Source: Halobacteriovorax sp. GB3
GTDB lineage: Bacteria; Bdellovibrionota; Bacteriovoracia; Bacteriovoracales; Bacteriovoracaceae
Direction of reading: 5' to 3'
DNA: 64,000 nt
NCBI RefSeq assembly: GCF_028649655.1
Contig: NZ_JAQSLN010000003.1
Location: forward strand, 248,001-312,000
Positions 25,626-34,658 of the stretch are shown piece after piece (position 1 is the stretch's first letter; each line of letters begins with the position of its first letter). The position numbers and the translations under genes were made by a program. Below the pieces are notes generated by a model. That model had not been told where the DNA came from and searched no databases. It worked only from the letters and a program-made list of their open reading frames with translations.

Positions 25626-27353
25626 ATGCGAAAACTTCAGCTTTTTATTTACTCACTTATTCTCTTCATTATCTTCTATGGCATCAAGCACTATGGCCAT
25701 ATTAATGAAGCCAGTATTCAAGCAGAGTTTTATCGTGAAAATTATAAAAAGCTCATTCTCACCCGCTCCCAGATAGAAAGACACTTCGAACACATCTATC
25801 TTGGACTTAGATCAATTAGTGTCTCACTAAACTCCCCTTCAGAAGTTAAATATCGAAAAGAGCTCTATGAGAGTCTCTATGCTAATCTTGAAGAGAAGAC
25901 GAAAATTTCTGAAATGTACTACACTCCCGTTTCTACCGATTTCAATCAATGGGATGATTCGACAAAGCTTCCTCGAGGTATCGTTAAATTTGAAAACGAA
26001 CAACACCACGAGCACGAAGAAAAGGCCCACAAAAGCGATCACGGTAGCAGTGAAGTTGAAATCTACGAAATGAATGACATAAAAAAGCAATTGTCATTTT
26101 TTAAAGAAAAATTCCCAAAGTCTAACTCCTTTGAAAAACTCGACTACCCTGCAACCAGTGGAGATGAACTCATCACTTGTGACAATACTAAGAGTGAGAG
26201 CCCCCATTTTGATAAAATTAGAACAGATGATCGTCTCGGTATTATCTACTCAATTCCAACTTATGATAAACGAGGTGAACTTCATGGAATTTTATCGGCA
26301 GTCATTAAAATAGACTCCCTTATAAAAATCTTTGATGGACCATTTTTCACTCTTACACGACCTGATTCTTCGTTTAATCTCGATTTAACTAAGCTTGGAC
26401 AATGGTCAAAAAAAGAAGAGCAGTATTTTTTCTATACCGACAAAGTTAATATCCACGACAATCGCCCATGGCACCTAGAAATGAAAATTCCAATGACCAT
26501 CTATCAAAAATCTCCTTTTTACAAAGAGATTAAGCGCGGAGAGCATATAAAGATTGTCTTTGCCGTTGGCATTTCCATTCTCTTTGTCATTACCTTCTTT
26601 TTACGATCGGGAATCGAACAGCAGCGCGATCTCAATAAAGAACTACAAGAAGAAATAGAAAAAAGGCGCCAATCCGAAGAACGCCTCGCTCAATTTACAA
26701 GTGATGCCTCTCACGAACTTCGAAGCCCTCTGGCCGCTATTCGCGGCGAGGCCGAAGTTGCCCTTCGAAAGGATCGCCAAGCACAAGAGTACAAAGAAAC
26801 CATTCAACAAAATCTCGAGAGTGCTATAGAGCTTCAAGAAATTCTCGATCATCTGATGATGCTTGCCCGCTTTGACAAAAATAAGGCCAGTGAAAATCTA
26901 GAGACTCTTCATGCAAAAACTATTTTTGATGAACTCAATTCCATTTATCAAACACAATTGGAAGATAGGTTTCATTTTGAAGGCGACAATATTAATTTTC
27001 TAGGCCACGAGAAATCTCTTTATATGGCCTTTAAAAATATTATTGAAAATGCCATCAAATATGCTGGTCCCGAGTGCCAACTGACTATGACATGTAAAAA
27101 ATCAAATGGAACAATCAATTTTAGTTTTGTTGATAATGGTCAAGGAATGAGTGAAGAAGTTCTCTCCAAGGCCATCGATCGATTTTATCGAGATGACAAG
27201 ACAAAACATTTGGCCAAAGGATTTGGACTAGGCCTTAGTCTTGTCCACAAAATCGCAAAAAGTCACGACGGGAATCTTGTTCTTAAGAACTCTACGCCAA
27301 AGGGGCTCATTGTCGAGCTTACAATTAGAGATTACTTACATTCACAGAGCTAG
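25626..27353 (+). CDS. Sensor histidine kinase with His-rich periplasmic loop
   Basis: 575 residues. Two membrane segments (about 6-20 and 303-325) flank a 280-residue periplasmic sensor region that contains a His cluster at H127, H128, H130, H135 and H139 amid Glu and Lys, suggestive of divalent metal binding. A short coiled linker (EIEKRRQSEERL) leads to the HisKA box with H363 in DASHELRSPL. The ATPase domain has N-box IIENAIKYA, G1 VDNGQGMS and G2 GFGLGLSLV. It is complete and should be active. Pairs with the regulator encoded immediately upstream. The signal is unknown; metal sensing is inference. Confidence 0.9.
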   Translation: MRKLQLFIYSLILFIIFYGIKHYGHINEASIQAEFYRENYKKLILTRSQIERHFEHIYLGLRSISVSLNSPSEVKYRKELYESLYANLEEKTKISEMYYTPVSTDFNQWDDSTKLPRGIVKFENEQHHEHEEKAHKSDHGSSEVEIYEMNDIKKQLSFFKEKFPKSNSFEKLDYPATSGDELITCDNTKSESPHFDKIRTDDRLGIIYSIPTYDKRGELHGILSAVIKIDSLIKIFDGPFFTLTRPDSSFNLDLTKLGQWSKKEEQYFFYTDKVNIHDNRPWHLEMKIPMTIYQKSPFYKEIKRGEHIKIVFAVGISILFVITFFLRSGIEQQRDLNKELQEEIEKRRQSEERLAQFTSDASHELRSPLAAIRGEAEVALRKDRQAQEYKETIQQNLESAIELQEILDHLMMLARFDKNKASENLETLHAKTIFDELNSIYQTQLEDRFHFEGDNINFLGHEKSLYMAFKNIIENAIKYAGPECQLTMTCKKSNGTINFSFVDNGQGMSEEVLSKAIDRFYRDDKTKHLAKGFGLGLSLVHKIAKSHDGNLVLKNSTPKGLIVELTIRDYLHSQS

Positions 27354-27481
27354 GGCCGATAAATTCTTTAGAGGCCCTCTGATTATATGAATCAAATAAT
27401 TTACTCATAGCATTTTCCCTGTTAAAATCGCCCTTTGTAACCCCTATTTAACTATAAATAACATTCATAAATGAGGTCGAA

Positions 27482-29068
27482 ATGACTGAACAAACGAAAA
27501 AACCACTCATTCACTGGGCCGATATTACGGCCGACCGTATCATTCGCCAAAAAGGTGATAAAGACTCTTACGTCGTCGCTAGTGGAATTACACCTTCTGG
27601 TGTTGTTCACTTTGGTAACTTCAGAGAGGTCATTACTGTTGATCTCGTGGCAAGAGCTCTAAGAGAGCGCGGTAAAGAAGTTCGTTTCATCTTTAGCTGG
27701 GATGACTACGACACATTCAGAAAAGTGCCACTCAATCTTCCAAAACAAGATGAACTGAAAGAATATCTCTTTCAACCAATCGTCGATACTCCAGATCCAT
27801 ATGGAGAGCACGAATCATATGCTGCTCACCACGAGCATTCATTCGAAGCACAACTAAAGAAAGTTGGAGTTGCGGTTGAGCCAATTTATCAAGCAAAGAA
27901 ATATCGCGCCGGTGATTACAAAGAACAGATTAAGCACGCTCTCAATAAGAGAATTGAAATTAGAGATATCCTAAACCAATACCGTACAACTCCTTATGGA
28001 GATGACTACTATCCAGTTTCAGTCTACTGTGAAAAATATAAAACAGATCAGACAACAATCACAGGGTGGGACGGAGAGAGCATTCTAACTTACAAGCACA
28101 ATGAAACTGGCCATGAAGGTAAGATCGATCTCAATGACACTTCTCTAGCAAAACTTCCATGGCGAGTTGACTGGCCAATGAGATGGGCGTTTGAAAAAGT
28201 TGATTTCGAACCAGGTGGGAAAGACCACTCTTCTCAAGGAGGATCTTTTACAACGGCAAAAGACATTGTAAAGATCTTTGACTGGGAAGCACCAATCTAT
28301 GTGCAATACGACTTTGTTTCTATCAAAGGTCTCGGTGGAAAGATGAGCTCTTCTAAAGGGAACCTCATCACAGTTAACGATGTCCTAAAGATCTATGAGC
28401 CAGAAATGCTAAGATGGATCTTTGCCTCATATAAAACAAATGTTGATTTCGCAGTAAGCTTCGATCTCGATGTTTTAAAAACGTATGAAGACTTTGATCG
28501 CCAAGAAAGACTTGCTTATGGTGTTGAAACAGGAAACGAAAAAAAGGTCAACATGGCCAAGAGAGTTCTCGAACTTTCACAAATTGGTGAAATGCCAAAA
28601 GAGTGCCCAATTCAACCATCATTTAGACACCTTTGTAACGTTCTTCAGATTAATGAAGGAAATATTGAACAAACAAAGAAGGCCTATGAAGCCGATATTA
28701 AAAATGATAGAGATCTTCGTCGTTTTAATGAGCGCTCAAATTGTGCCCTCTTCTGGCTAGAAAACCATGCTCCAGAAGAATTTAAGTTCCAAGTTAATAA
28801 AGAACGTCCACAAGTTGAAACAGATGAGCTACAAGAGAAGTTTCTTGCTGAATTTGCTCAATATATCGAATCAGATGAGTGGAGCGAACTAGAGTCGGAC
28901 AAAGATCTTCACGAAAAAATGTATGAAATCATCCATGCTGTTGAAATCACGCCAGCAGATGCCTTTTCTATTCTCTACAAGATCTTAATCTCTAAAGAGA
29001 AAGGGCCAAAACTGGCCGGATTTATTCGCACTATCGGTCGCGATAAAGTACTCAACCTCATCAAATAA
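27482..29068 (+). CDS. lysK: Lysyl-tRNA synthetase, class I
   Basis: Charges tRNA-Lys. This is the class I (Rossmann-fold) form: SGITPSGVVHFGN contains the HIGH-equivalent HFGN (43-46) and GGKMSSSKGN at about 285-294 is the KMSKS-equivalent. FSWDDYDTFRKVP and the AAHHEH block are typical of class I LysRS. The C-terminal half is the helical anticodon-binding region. Length (528) fits. Class I LysRS is found in archaea and a scattered set of bacteria, including spirochaetes and alphaproteobacteria. No class II LysRS is present in the window. Monocistronic, with a strong terminator. Confidence 0.95.
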   Translation: MTEQTKKPLIHWADITADRIIRQKGDKDSYVVASGITPSGVVHFGNFREVITVDLVARALRERGKEVRFIFSWDDYDTFRKVPLNLPKQDELKEYLFQPIVDTPDPYGEHESYAAHHEHSFEAQLKKVGVAVEPIYQAKKYRAGDYKEQIKHALNKRIEIRDILNQYRTTPYGDDYYPVSVYCEKYKTDQTTITGWDGESILTYKHNETGHEGKIDLNDTSLAKLPWRVDWPMRWAFEKVDFEPGGKDHSSQGGSFTTAKDIVKIFDWEAPIYVQYDFVSIKGLGGKMSSSKGNLITVNDVLKIYEPEMLRWIFASYKTNVDFAVSFDLDVLKTYEDFDRQERLAYGVETGNEKKVNMAKRVLELSQIGEMPKECPIQPSFRHLCNVLQINEGNIEQTKKAYEADIKNDRDLRRFNERSNCALFWLENHAPEEFKFQVNKERPQVETDELQEKFLAEFAQYIESDEWSELESDKDLHEKMYEIIHAVEITPADAFSILYKILISKEKGPKLAGFIRTIGRDKVLNLIK

Positions 29069-29070
29069 TA

Positions 29071-29113
29071 AAGCCCCCAAGATCTTGAGATTACTCAGAT
29101 CTTGGGGCTTTTT
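29071..29113 (+). terminator. Rho-independent terminator after lysK
   Basis: AAGCCCCCAAGATCT pairs with AGATCTTGGGGCTT across a short loop, followed by TTTTT. Confidence 0.9.
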
Positions 29114-29203
29114 ATAATCTTGATTCATTCTTAATTAAATATTTTGGCCCAAGATTCGATAAAATCTTAAGTAAATCATTTTCAATTACTTTGAGAGGCC
29201 TAA

Positions 29204-29611
29204 GTGAAGACATTAAAAATTCTAATTGCTGAAGACGAATCGATGCTAAGTGAGTTTTATCAAGAATTTTTAGAAGATTACTTCTCTCAATTTTTTGAAA
29301 TACAATTTGATATTTACGATAACGGAATGGAGGCCCTTAATACTTCATTCAACGAAAAATATGATCTCATCATTAGTGATGTAAACATGCCTTATATGAA
29401 CGGTCTCGACTTCACAAAGAAATTAAAGTCCGCTTCAAACCCTAATTCAGAGACACCACTGATCCTCATCACAGCTGTCCCTCAGGCGCTCAACTTTACT
29501 CAAGACAATCTTTGTTATGTCATGAAAAAGCCTATGGATCCGAGCCGTTTTGAAAAAGTTTGTAAAATTATTCTTGCTGAGGATATCAAAGCAGCTCAAA
29601 AAGCTGCTTAA
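29204..29611 (+). CDS. Single-domain response regulator
   Basis: 135 residues of receiver domain only: acidic pair in LIAEDES, phospho-acceptor D59 in ISDVNMPYMNG, Thr in LITAVP, Lys in VMKKPMD. The tail AEDIKAAQKAA is short and charged, with no output domain. GTG start at 29204 with GAGAGG upstream. No kinase is adjacent. A perfect small hairpin (GCAGCT/AGCTGC, 29591-29607) lies in its last codons. Confidence 0.88.
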   Translation: MKTLKILIAEDESMLSEFYQEFLEDYFSQFFEIQFDIYDNGMEALNTSFNEKYDLIISDVNMPYMNGLDFTKKLKSASNPNSETPLILITAVPQALNFTQDNLCYVMKKPMDPSRFEKVCKIILAEDIKAAQKAA

Positions 29612-29779
29612 TCCAGGGACAAACTGCGCCCCATAGTCAAGAAATCTCGCAAAAAGTAAATTTGTTTTCTTACAAATTATTACAAACAGCGCCTTTTTTT
29701 GAAAATATCACCACCTCTCCTAGTCTTATGGTCAGCTCTTTTCTATTTTGAACTTAAGCAACCAAAAAGGAGAGACCAC

Positions 29780-30403
29780 ATGATGAAAGCATTAGTAACA
29801 GGAATCGTTTTAGCAGCTTCAACATACGCAAGTGCTAATTGTACAGCTAGACTAGAGTCGAGAACAGGTGCAGTAATCGACACATATAGAGCTTATAATT
29901 GTCGTGACGCTAAAAGAGAATGTAACAGAGATCTTGCAAGAAGGAGCAGGAGGGGTACAGATAGAGGCCTAAGGTGTGTTTCAAATGGCGATTACAACCC
30001 ATATCCAACTCCATCACTTGATTACTGTACAGTTAATTTAAGAAGAGGAAATGGAAATATTATTGATTCTTTCATCGGTGAAGCCTACTCACAAAGAGAA
30101 GCTTGTCGTGAAGCGCAAAGAGAATGTGAAAGAGACCTAGATCGTAGACAGAGAAATGGAAGAAATCCAAGAGCATACTGTGACGGTAACGGAAGAGATA
30201 ATGGTAACCCTGACTACGGTCAACGTGTTACAAGAACTTGTACTGTAGAGAGATACAACTACAGAACAGGAAGATTTGTTGATTATCACACTGCAACAGT
30301 TACTGGTAGACGTGGAACTGGTGTTGAGGCCAAGGCCTGTCAAGAAGCTCTTCAAGACTGTAACTACTCTTCAGGGTTTTACCAAAGCTGTCGTCAACTT
30401 TAA
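29780..30403 (+). CDS. Secreted cysteine-rich protein with three imperfect repeats
   Basis: 207 residues: signal peptide (about residues 1-19, ending YASA), then three copies of a roughly 50-60 residue module. Each begins with Cys and a short strand (CTARLESR, CTVNLRRG, CTVERYNY), runs through an Ile/Val-Asp turn, and contains a helix with two spaced cysteines (NCRDAKRECNRDL, ACREAQRECERDL, ACQEALQDCNY) and a last Cys. Cys spacing implies two disulphides per module. It is rich in Arg, so strongly basic. No family recognised. Start chosen at ATG 29780, since AAAAAGGAGAG precedes it; the long frame from TTG 29699 is unlikely. Monocistronic with its own terminator, suggesting substantial expression. 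Confidence 0.8.
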   Translation: MMKALVTGIVLAASTYASANCTARLESRTGAVIDTYRAYNCRDAKRECNRDLARRSRRGTDRGLRCVSNGDYNPYPTPSLDYCTVNLRRGNGNIIDSFIGEAYSQREACREAQRECERDLDRRQRNGRNPRAYCDGNGRDNGNPDYGQRVTRTCTVERYNYRTGRFVDYHTATVTGRRGTGVEAKACQEALQDCNYSSGFYQSCRQL

Positions 30404-30443
30404 TAACAAGACGCGACATACTCAGACAACACTTATATCATCT

Positions 30444-30467
30444 AAGGGCCCAAACTGGGCCCTTTTT
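30444..30467 (+). terminator. Rho-independent terminator
   Basis: AAGGGCCC / GGGCCCTTTTT stem with a short AAACT loop, about 40 bases after the Cys-rich repeat gene. Confidence 0.88.
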
Positions 30468-30529
30468 CAATTCTTACCAATGTGTATTTAACGTGATAAT
30501 TTAGTTAAAAATACAAAAACGGAGTAAGA

Positions 30530-31858
30530 ATGCTTACAACAGATTTCAAAAAAAGAAGAGAAACACTCAATGATATGATCGCCAAAGGAATCGCCATTAT
30601 TCCTTCAGCAGAGTTAGTGACAAAAAGTAACGATACAGAATTTCCTTTTCGCCAAAATAGTAATTTCAAATATCTTACAGGATACCCTGAGCACGATGCC
30701 ATTTTAGTACTCACAACTTATCCAGAAAAAAAACAGATCCTCTTTGTCAGAGAGCGCGATCCTTTTATGGAAATGTGGACCGGACGAATCATAGGCCCTG
30801 AACGTGCTCTAGAGATGACGGAAGTTGATGAGACCTACCCGATCAATGAATTTGAAAAGCGCATTGGCGACTACCTCGTTGGTCATGAGTCTCTCTATAT
30901 GGATATGTTTGATAACACGGACCTCTTTATGAACGTTCGCAAAGTTTGTCAGGGGCTCTTTAAAAAGAAGAGAACAAAAGAAACGGCACCTCCACTTAAT
31001 TTCTTTCATCTTAATCCATTCATTGAAAAAATGCGCTTAATCAAAGATCAAACAGAAGTGCAATTTATGAAGCTTGCGATGGAAGCAACAAACAAGGCCC
31101 ATCGTGCGGCCATGGCCTTTGCAGCACCTGGAAAAACAGAAAAGCAGGTCGAGGCCTTAATGCAATATATATTCAATAAAGACCGCTCAGAAGGAAATGC
31201 CTACGACAACATTGTCGCCGGTGGCGATAATGCCAATATTCTTCACTATATTGAAAATAATCAAGAGCTAAATGATGGTGATCTTCTGCTTATCGATGCA
31301 GGGAGTGAGCTTAACCTTTATGCTACAGACATCACCAGAACCTTCCCTATCAATGGAACATTCACTGGTATGCAAAAAGAAGTGTACTCAATTGTCCTTG
31401 AAGCGCAAAAAGCATCACTTGCAAAGTCAAAGATTGGTTCATCACTAAAGACAATTCACGAGCAGTCTTGTCGTGTTTTAGCGCAAGGTCTTATTGACTT
31501 AAAAGTCCTCGATCAAACACTTGAACAAGCACTAGAGACACAAAGCTTTAGAGAGTTCTATCCACACGGAACAGGGCACTGGCTCGGACTTGATGTCCAT
31601 GATCAAAACCCTTACCAAACAGATGAATTTGAAGAAACGAAATTCGAGCAAGGAGTCATCTTCACAGTCGAGCCAGGTCTCTATTTTCCTAAATCTAACG
31701 CAAAAATTCCAAGTGAATTGCGCGGAATTGGTGTTAGAATAGAAGATAATATTCTTATCACAGATAAGGGTTACGAGAACCTTTCAAGCATGATCCCTAA
31801 AGAGATTAAAGATGTTGAACTCGCTTGCAAGGAAGATTATCGCGACTTCATTCTATAA
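30530..31858 (+). CDS. pepP: Xaa-Pro aminopeptidase
   Basis: Metallo-aminopeptidase (M24B) that removes N-terminal residues preceding proline. 442 residues: N-terminal creatinase-type AMP_N domain (about 1-150, including FPFRQNSNFKYLTGYPEHDA), then the pita-bread domain with the five metal ligands, the two Asp in LLIDAGSELNLYATDITR, His in YPHGTGHWLGLDVHD, and Glu in TVEPGLYF and RIEDNILIT. No signal peptide, so cytoplasmic. In a predator it would help digest imported peptides. Followed closely by a small secreted-protein gene and mgsA on the same strand. Confidence 0.95.
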   Translation: MLTTDFKKRRETLNDMIAKGIAIIPSAELVTKSNDTEFPFRQNSNFKYLTGYPEHDAILVLTTYPEKKQILFVRERDPFMEMWTGRIIGPERALEMTEVDETYPINEFEKRIGDYLVGHESLYMDMFDNTDLFMNVRKVCQGLFKKKRTKETAPPLNFFHLNPFIEKMRLIKDQTEVQFMKLAMEATNKAHRAAMAFAAPGKTEKQVEALMQYIFNKDRSEGNAYDNIVAGGDNANILHYIENNQELNDGDLLLIDAGSELNLYATDITRTFPINGTFTGMQKEVYSIVLEAQKASLAKSKIGSSLKTIHEQSCRVLAQGLIDLKVLDQTLEQALETQSFREFYPHGTGHWLGLDVHDQNPYQTDEFEETKFEQGVIFTVEPGLYFPKSNAKIPSELRGIGVRIEDNILITDKGYENLSSMIPKEIKDVELACKEDYRDFIL

Positions 31859-31893
31859 TTGTTTTGGTGGTGAGAAACTTAAGGGAGATTGCA

Positions 31894-32325
31894 TTGAAAT
31901 ATTTTATCTCATTTTTTCTACTTCTAAGCATACAGGCGAGTGCTCAGTACTATAAAGTACGTCACCAAAGCTGCAACTTAAAAGTCTATGAAAAAACAAA
32001 CGACAATGCCCTTCTCTATCAACAATTTATCGATTTACTTAAAGAGAGGAACTACAATGTTTCTCTCTTTAATAACGAAAAAGAAATTCGACCAGGGGAT
32101 CTCTACGCAAACCTAACCCAAATCATTCGAGGTACAGGTTTCAAAGAGTGCTATGTTGAGGTTGAAATCCTTAAAGCAAAGAATAATTTTCCCGCGGCGG
32201 ATGATAAATCAATGTTCAAAGAATATGTCTTAAGAAAATTCCCTAGACATTCCCCTAGTGCGAAAGATCGCTGTAAGATGGCCTTTAAAGATATTTCATT
32301 TCGCGTACCGACTTGTACGAAATAG
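31894..32325 (+). CDS. Hypothetical exported protein
   Basis: 143 residues starting at a TTG (31894) with AAGGGAG upstream, which gives a clean signal peptide (KYFISFFLLLSIQASAQ). The longest frame starts inside pepP and is less likely. The mature part has four cysteines, a strand-helix pattern (QQFIDLLKERNYNVSLFN) and a conserved-looking IRPGDLYANL segment. I do not recognise the family. It sits between pepP and mgsA, eight bases before the latter's ATG, so they may be co-transcribed. A periplasmic location is inferred from the signal peptide. Confidence 0.68.
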   Translation: MKYFISFFLLLSIQASAQYYKVRHQSCNLKVYEKTNDNALLYQQFIDLLKERNYNVSLFNNEKEIRPGDLYANLTQIIRGTGFKECYVEVEILKAKNNFPAADDKSMFKEYVLRKFPRHSPSAKDRCKMAFKDISFRVPTCTK

Positions 32326-32333
32326 GAATTAAT

Positions 32334-32780
32334 ATGAGTACAATGAACGAGCAGAAGAAAATAGCCCTCGTTGCCCACGACCAAAGAAAGAAAGACCTTA
32401 TTAATTGGGTTAATCGCCACAAAGAAAAGCTTAAACACCACCAACTTTTTGCCACTGGAACAACTGGTGTACAAATTGAAAAAGAAACGGGACTTAAAGT
32501 CATCAAGTATAAAAGTGGGCCAATTGGAGGAGATCAACAATTAGGGGCCGCGATTGTTGAAGAGAGGCTCGATGTTCTTGTATTTTTTTGGGACCCTCTT
32601 ACTTCCCAGGCCCACGACCCAGATATCAAGGCACTCTTGAGAGTTGCCACTCTTTGGAACACGGTTCTCGCTTGTAATGAAGCAACTGCCGACTTTGTCG
32701 CTGAAAGTGAGATGCTTAGAAAACCTTATAAAAAAGATCTCCACTTAGTTTGGAATTACACAAGAGATAGAAAAATCTAA
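32334..32780 (+). CDS. mgsA: Methylglyoxal synthase
   Basis: Converts dihydroxyacetone phosphate to methylglyoxal and phosphate, a bypass of lower glycolysis under phosphate limitation. 148 residues with the family blocks: IALVAHDQRKKDLINW, LFATGTTG (phosphate binding), KSGPIGGDQQLGA with the catalytic Asp, and FFWDPLTSQAHDPDIKALLR. The start is ATG 32334 with TAGGA upstream, not the TTG at 32313 inside the previous gene. Its end overlaps the convergent polyprenyl synthase gene by four bases. Confidence 0.96.
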   Translation: MSTMNEQKKIALVAHDQRKKDLINWVNRHKEKLKHHQLFATGTTGVQIEKETGLKVIKYKSGPIGGDQQLGAAIVEERLDVLVFFWDPLTSQAHDPDIKALLRVATLWNTVLACNEATADFVAESEMLRKPYKKDLHLVWNYTRDRKI

Positions 32781-33754
32781 AATTTTCTCTTTGCGAGATA
32801 TTCTAGAATCTTTAAAAGAGGAAGTTTGGCCTGCTCGTAGTGAGCACTACCTGCTTCATCAAGATCAAGTTTTTCTTTCATTGAATCAAGTAGCTCTCTG
32901 GCCTCTCTTAGAAGATCAAGCGCTCTATTTTCAACGATTGTACAAGACTCGGCGATATCACTTGAATCAAAGACCTGGGCCATAGATTCTCCGGCCTCAA
33001 ACTTCGCTTTCGCCTCTGGGTGAGACTCGAGCCACTCGAAGAGAACGGAATTGATAATGCCGTTTTGAACATCTAATAAACTATCTTTCTTTGAGTCTTT
33101 AGAAAAATCTAAGGTATCGTCCATCAACTGAAATGCAACTCCAACTTTCTCACCAAAAGTCTTTGCATCCCTTTCCAATTCAGATCCCTTCTGTGCCTTA
33201 TAAGCACCTACCCAACAGCACCAACCCATAACACTTGCCGTTTTTTTCATAGCAATCGTTTTGATTAATTCACGAGTATATTTTTTTGAACCTGAGGCAT
33301 CAAGCTGTATCCACTCACCTTCGGCAAGGGCCTGAATGACGAGACTCATATTTTGAACAATTGTCAGATCACCTTTATGAGCAAGAGTATAAATGACATC
33401 TGCAAGAAGATAATCTCCAGCGAGAACTGCCTTTTGATTCGAAGCTAGCGCATTAATTGAAGGCTCGCCACGACGTGTACTCGCATCATCAACAACATCA
33501 TCATGAGCTAGACTTGCAGCATGAACTAACTCAATGGCCTTTGCAAAAGGAGAAAGCTCACTCGCACTAACCTGAAATAGGTTACCCATCAAGTAAGTAA
33601 GAAGAGGACGAAGTCTCTTTCCACCGACAAGAACAGACTGTTGAAGAAGTTCTTCAATGGCCTTGTTGCAGTTTTCAGACTCAATATCAAGATTTAAGTC
33701 TTGAACTTCATCGAGGACACTTTCTGGAATGGATGCTAAAAAATCTTGAAACAT
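32777..33754 (-). CDS. ispB: Polyprenyl diphosphate synthase (octaprenyl-type)
   Basis: Trans-isoprenyl diphosphate synthase of 325 residues that builds the isoprenoid tail of quinones. First Asp-rich motif HDDVVDDAS (D85-D89), second MDDTLDF (212-217), and GGKRLRP at 45-50. Small residues (Ala-Ser) precede the first motif, as in long-chain synthases. Divergent from the men genes (190-base gap), which fits a role in making the menaquinone side chain. Exact chain length cannot be read. Confidence 0.88.
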   Translation of the reverse strand: MFQDFLASIPESVLDEVQDLNLDIESENCNKAIEELLQQSVLVGGKRLRPLLTYLMGNLFQVSASELSPFAKAIELVHAASLAHDDVVDDASTRRGEPSINALASNQKAVLAGDYLLADVIYTLAHKGDLTIVQNMSLVIQALAEGEWIQLDASGSKKYTRELIKTIAMKKTASVMGWCCWVGAYKAQKGSELERDAKTFGEKVGVAFQLMDDTLDFSKDSKKDSLLDVQNGIINSVLFEWLESHPEAKAKFEAGESMAQVFDSSDIAESCTIVENRALDLLREARELLDSMKEKLDLDEAGSAHYEQAKLPLLKILEYLAKRKF

Positions 33755-33944
33755 AAATAATTTCTAACGAGTTAATGATGTAATATTGGAAAGTTGTAAC
33801 ATTTTAGTTGGGCCTTTGTAAACTTAGGAAATGCATGGGGCCGCGACAATTTATAGACCTTAACGCATATGGAGATTTCAACTTGAAAGAGGGCCAAAAT
33901 AAGGATAAAAAGCATTAAGTATTCATAAGATAGAAGGATAAGAC

Positions 33945-34658
33945 ATGGCCGATACTCTGGATAACAGAAAGAAAGAATCCTATAAAATTTTTGACGAGAT
34001 TGCAGGAACGTACGATTTTCTCAACCACCTGCTTTCTTTTGGAATTGATATTTATTGGAGAAATAAGATTAAGAAAAATCTTCCAATGAAAAATGATTTA
34101 GAAGTTTTAGATCTTGCCACAGGAACAGGTGATGTTGCCTTAACTCTTATTAAAGATAAAAAAGTAAAAAAAGTAACGGGACTTGATCTTTCTAAAGGAA
34201 TGGTTGAGCTTGGTAAGAAAAAAGTTGCGGCAAAAGGTCTAACAGATAAAGTTGCCCTTCATATTGGTGATGGCGTTGAGATTCCTGCGGCCGATGAAAC
34301 TTTCGATGTAGCGACAATTTCATTTGGAATTAGAAACTTCCCAGACCCACAGAGATCCCTTGTGAATATTGAAAGAGTTCTAAGACCTGGTGGTCGCTGT
34401 ATGATTATGGAGTTTTCACTACCAAAGAATGCTTTAATTCGCGCGATCTATTTTTTCTACTTTCGCCATCTTCTACCATTCGTAGGAAATATACTTTCAA
34501 AACACAAAGATGCTTATAGCTACCTCAATGAGAGTGTTGAAGACTTTCCTTATGGCGATGACTTTGAACAACTTATGAGAAATGCAAATCTTAAAAATGT
34601 TCACCGTTATGAATTAACATTTGGAATTGCCACACTCTACATTGGAGATAAGCACTAA
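33945..34658 (+). CDS. menG: Demethylmenaquinone methyltransferase
   Basis: SAM-dependent C-methyltransferase (UbiE/MenG/COQ5), last step of menaquinone synthesis. 237 residues: the family signature YDFLNHLLSFGIDIYWR near the N-terminus, motif I VLDLATGTGDVALTL, and RNFPDPQRSLVNIERVLRPGG, with a C-terminal GIATLYIG close to the usual G-I-x-x-x-H end. It is first in an overlapping operon with menF, menD, menA and menC, so it acts on menaquinone; whether ubiquinone is also made cannot be seen here. Confidence 0.94.
   Translation: MADTLDNRKKESYKIFDEIAGTYDFLNHLLSFGIDIYWRNKIKKNLPMKNDLEVLDLATGTGDVALTLIKDKKVKKVTGLDLSKGMVELGKKKVAAKGLTDKVALHIGDGVEIPAADETFDVATISFGIRNFPDPQRSLVNIERVLRPGGRCMIMEFSLPKNALIRAIYFFYFRHLLPFVGNILSKHKDAYSYLNESVEDFPYGDDFEQLMRNANLKNVHRYELTFGIATLYIGDKH

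Noticed and set aside
30137-30355. Minus-strand Ser/Thr-rich open frame opposite the Cys-repeat gene
   Set aside because: It is the antisense shadow of the Arg/Cys codons of the real gene, with no ribosome site.
33755-33944. RNA gene in the gap between the polyprenyl synthase and menG genes
   Set aside because: No stable hairpin-plus-terminator or tRNA-like fold was visible; the sequence looks like divergent promoters only.
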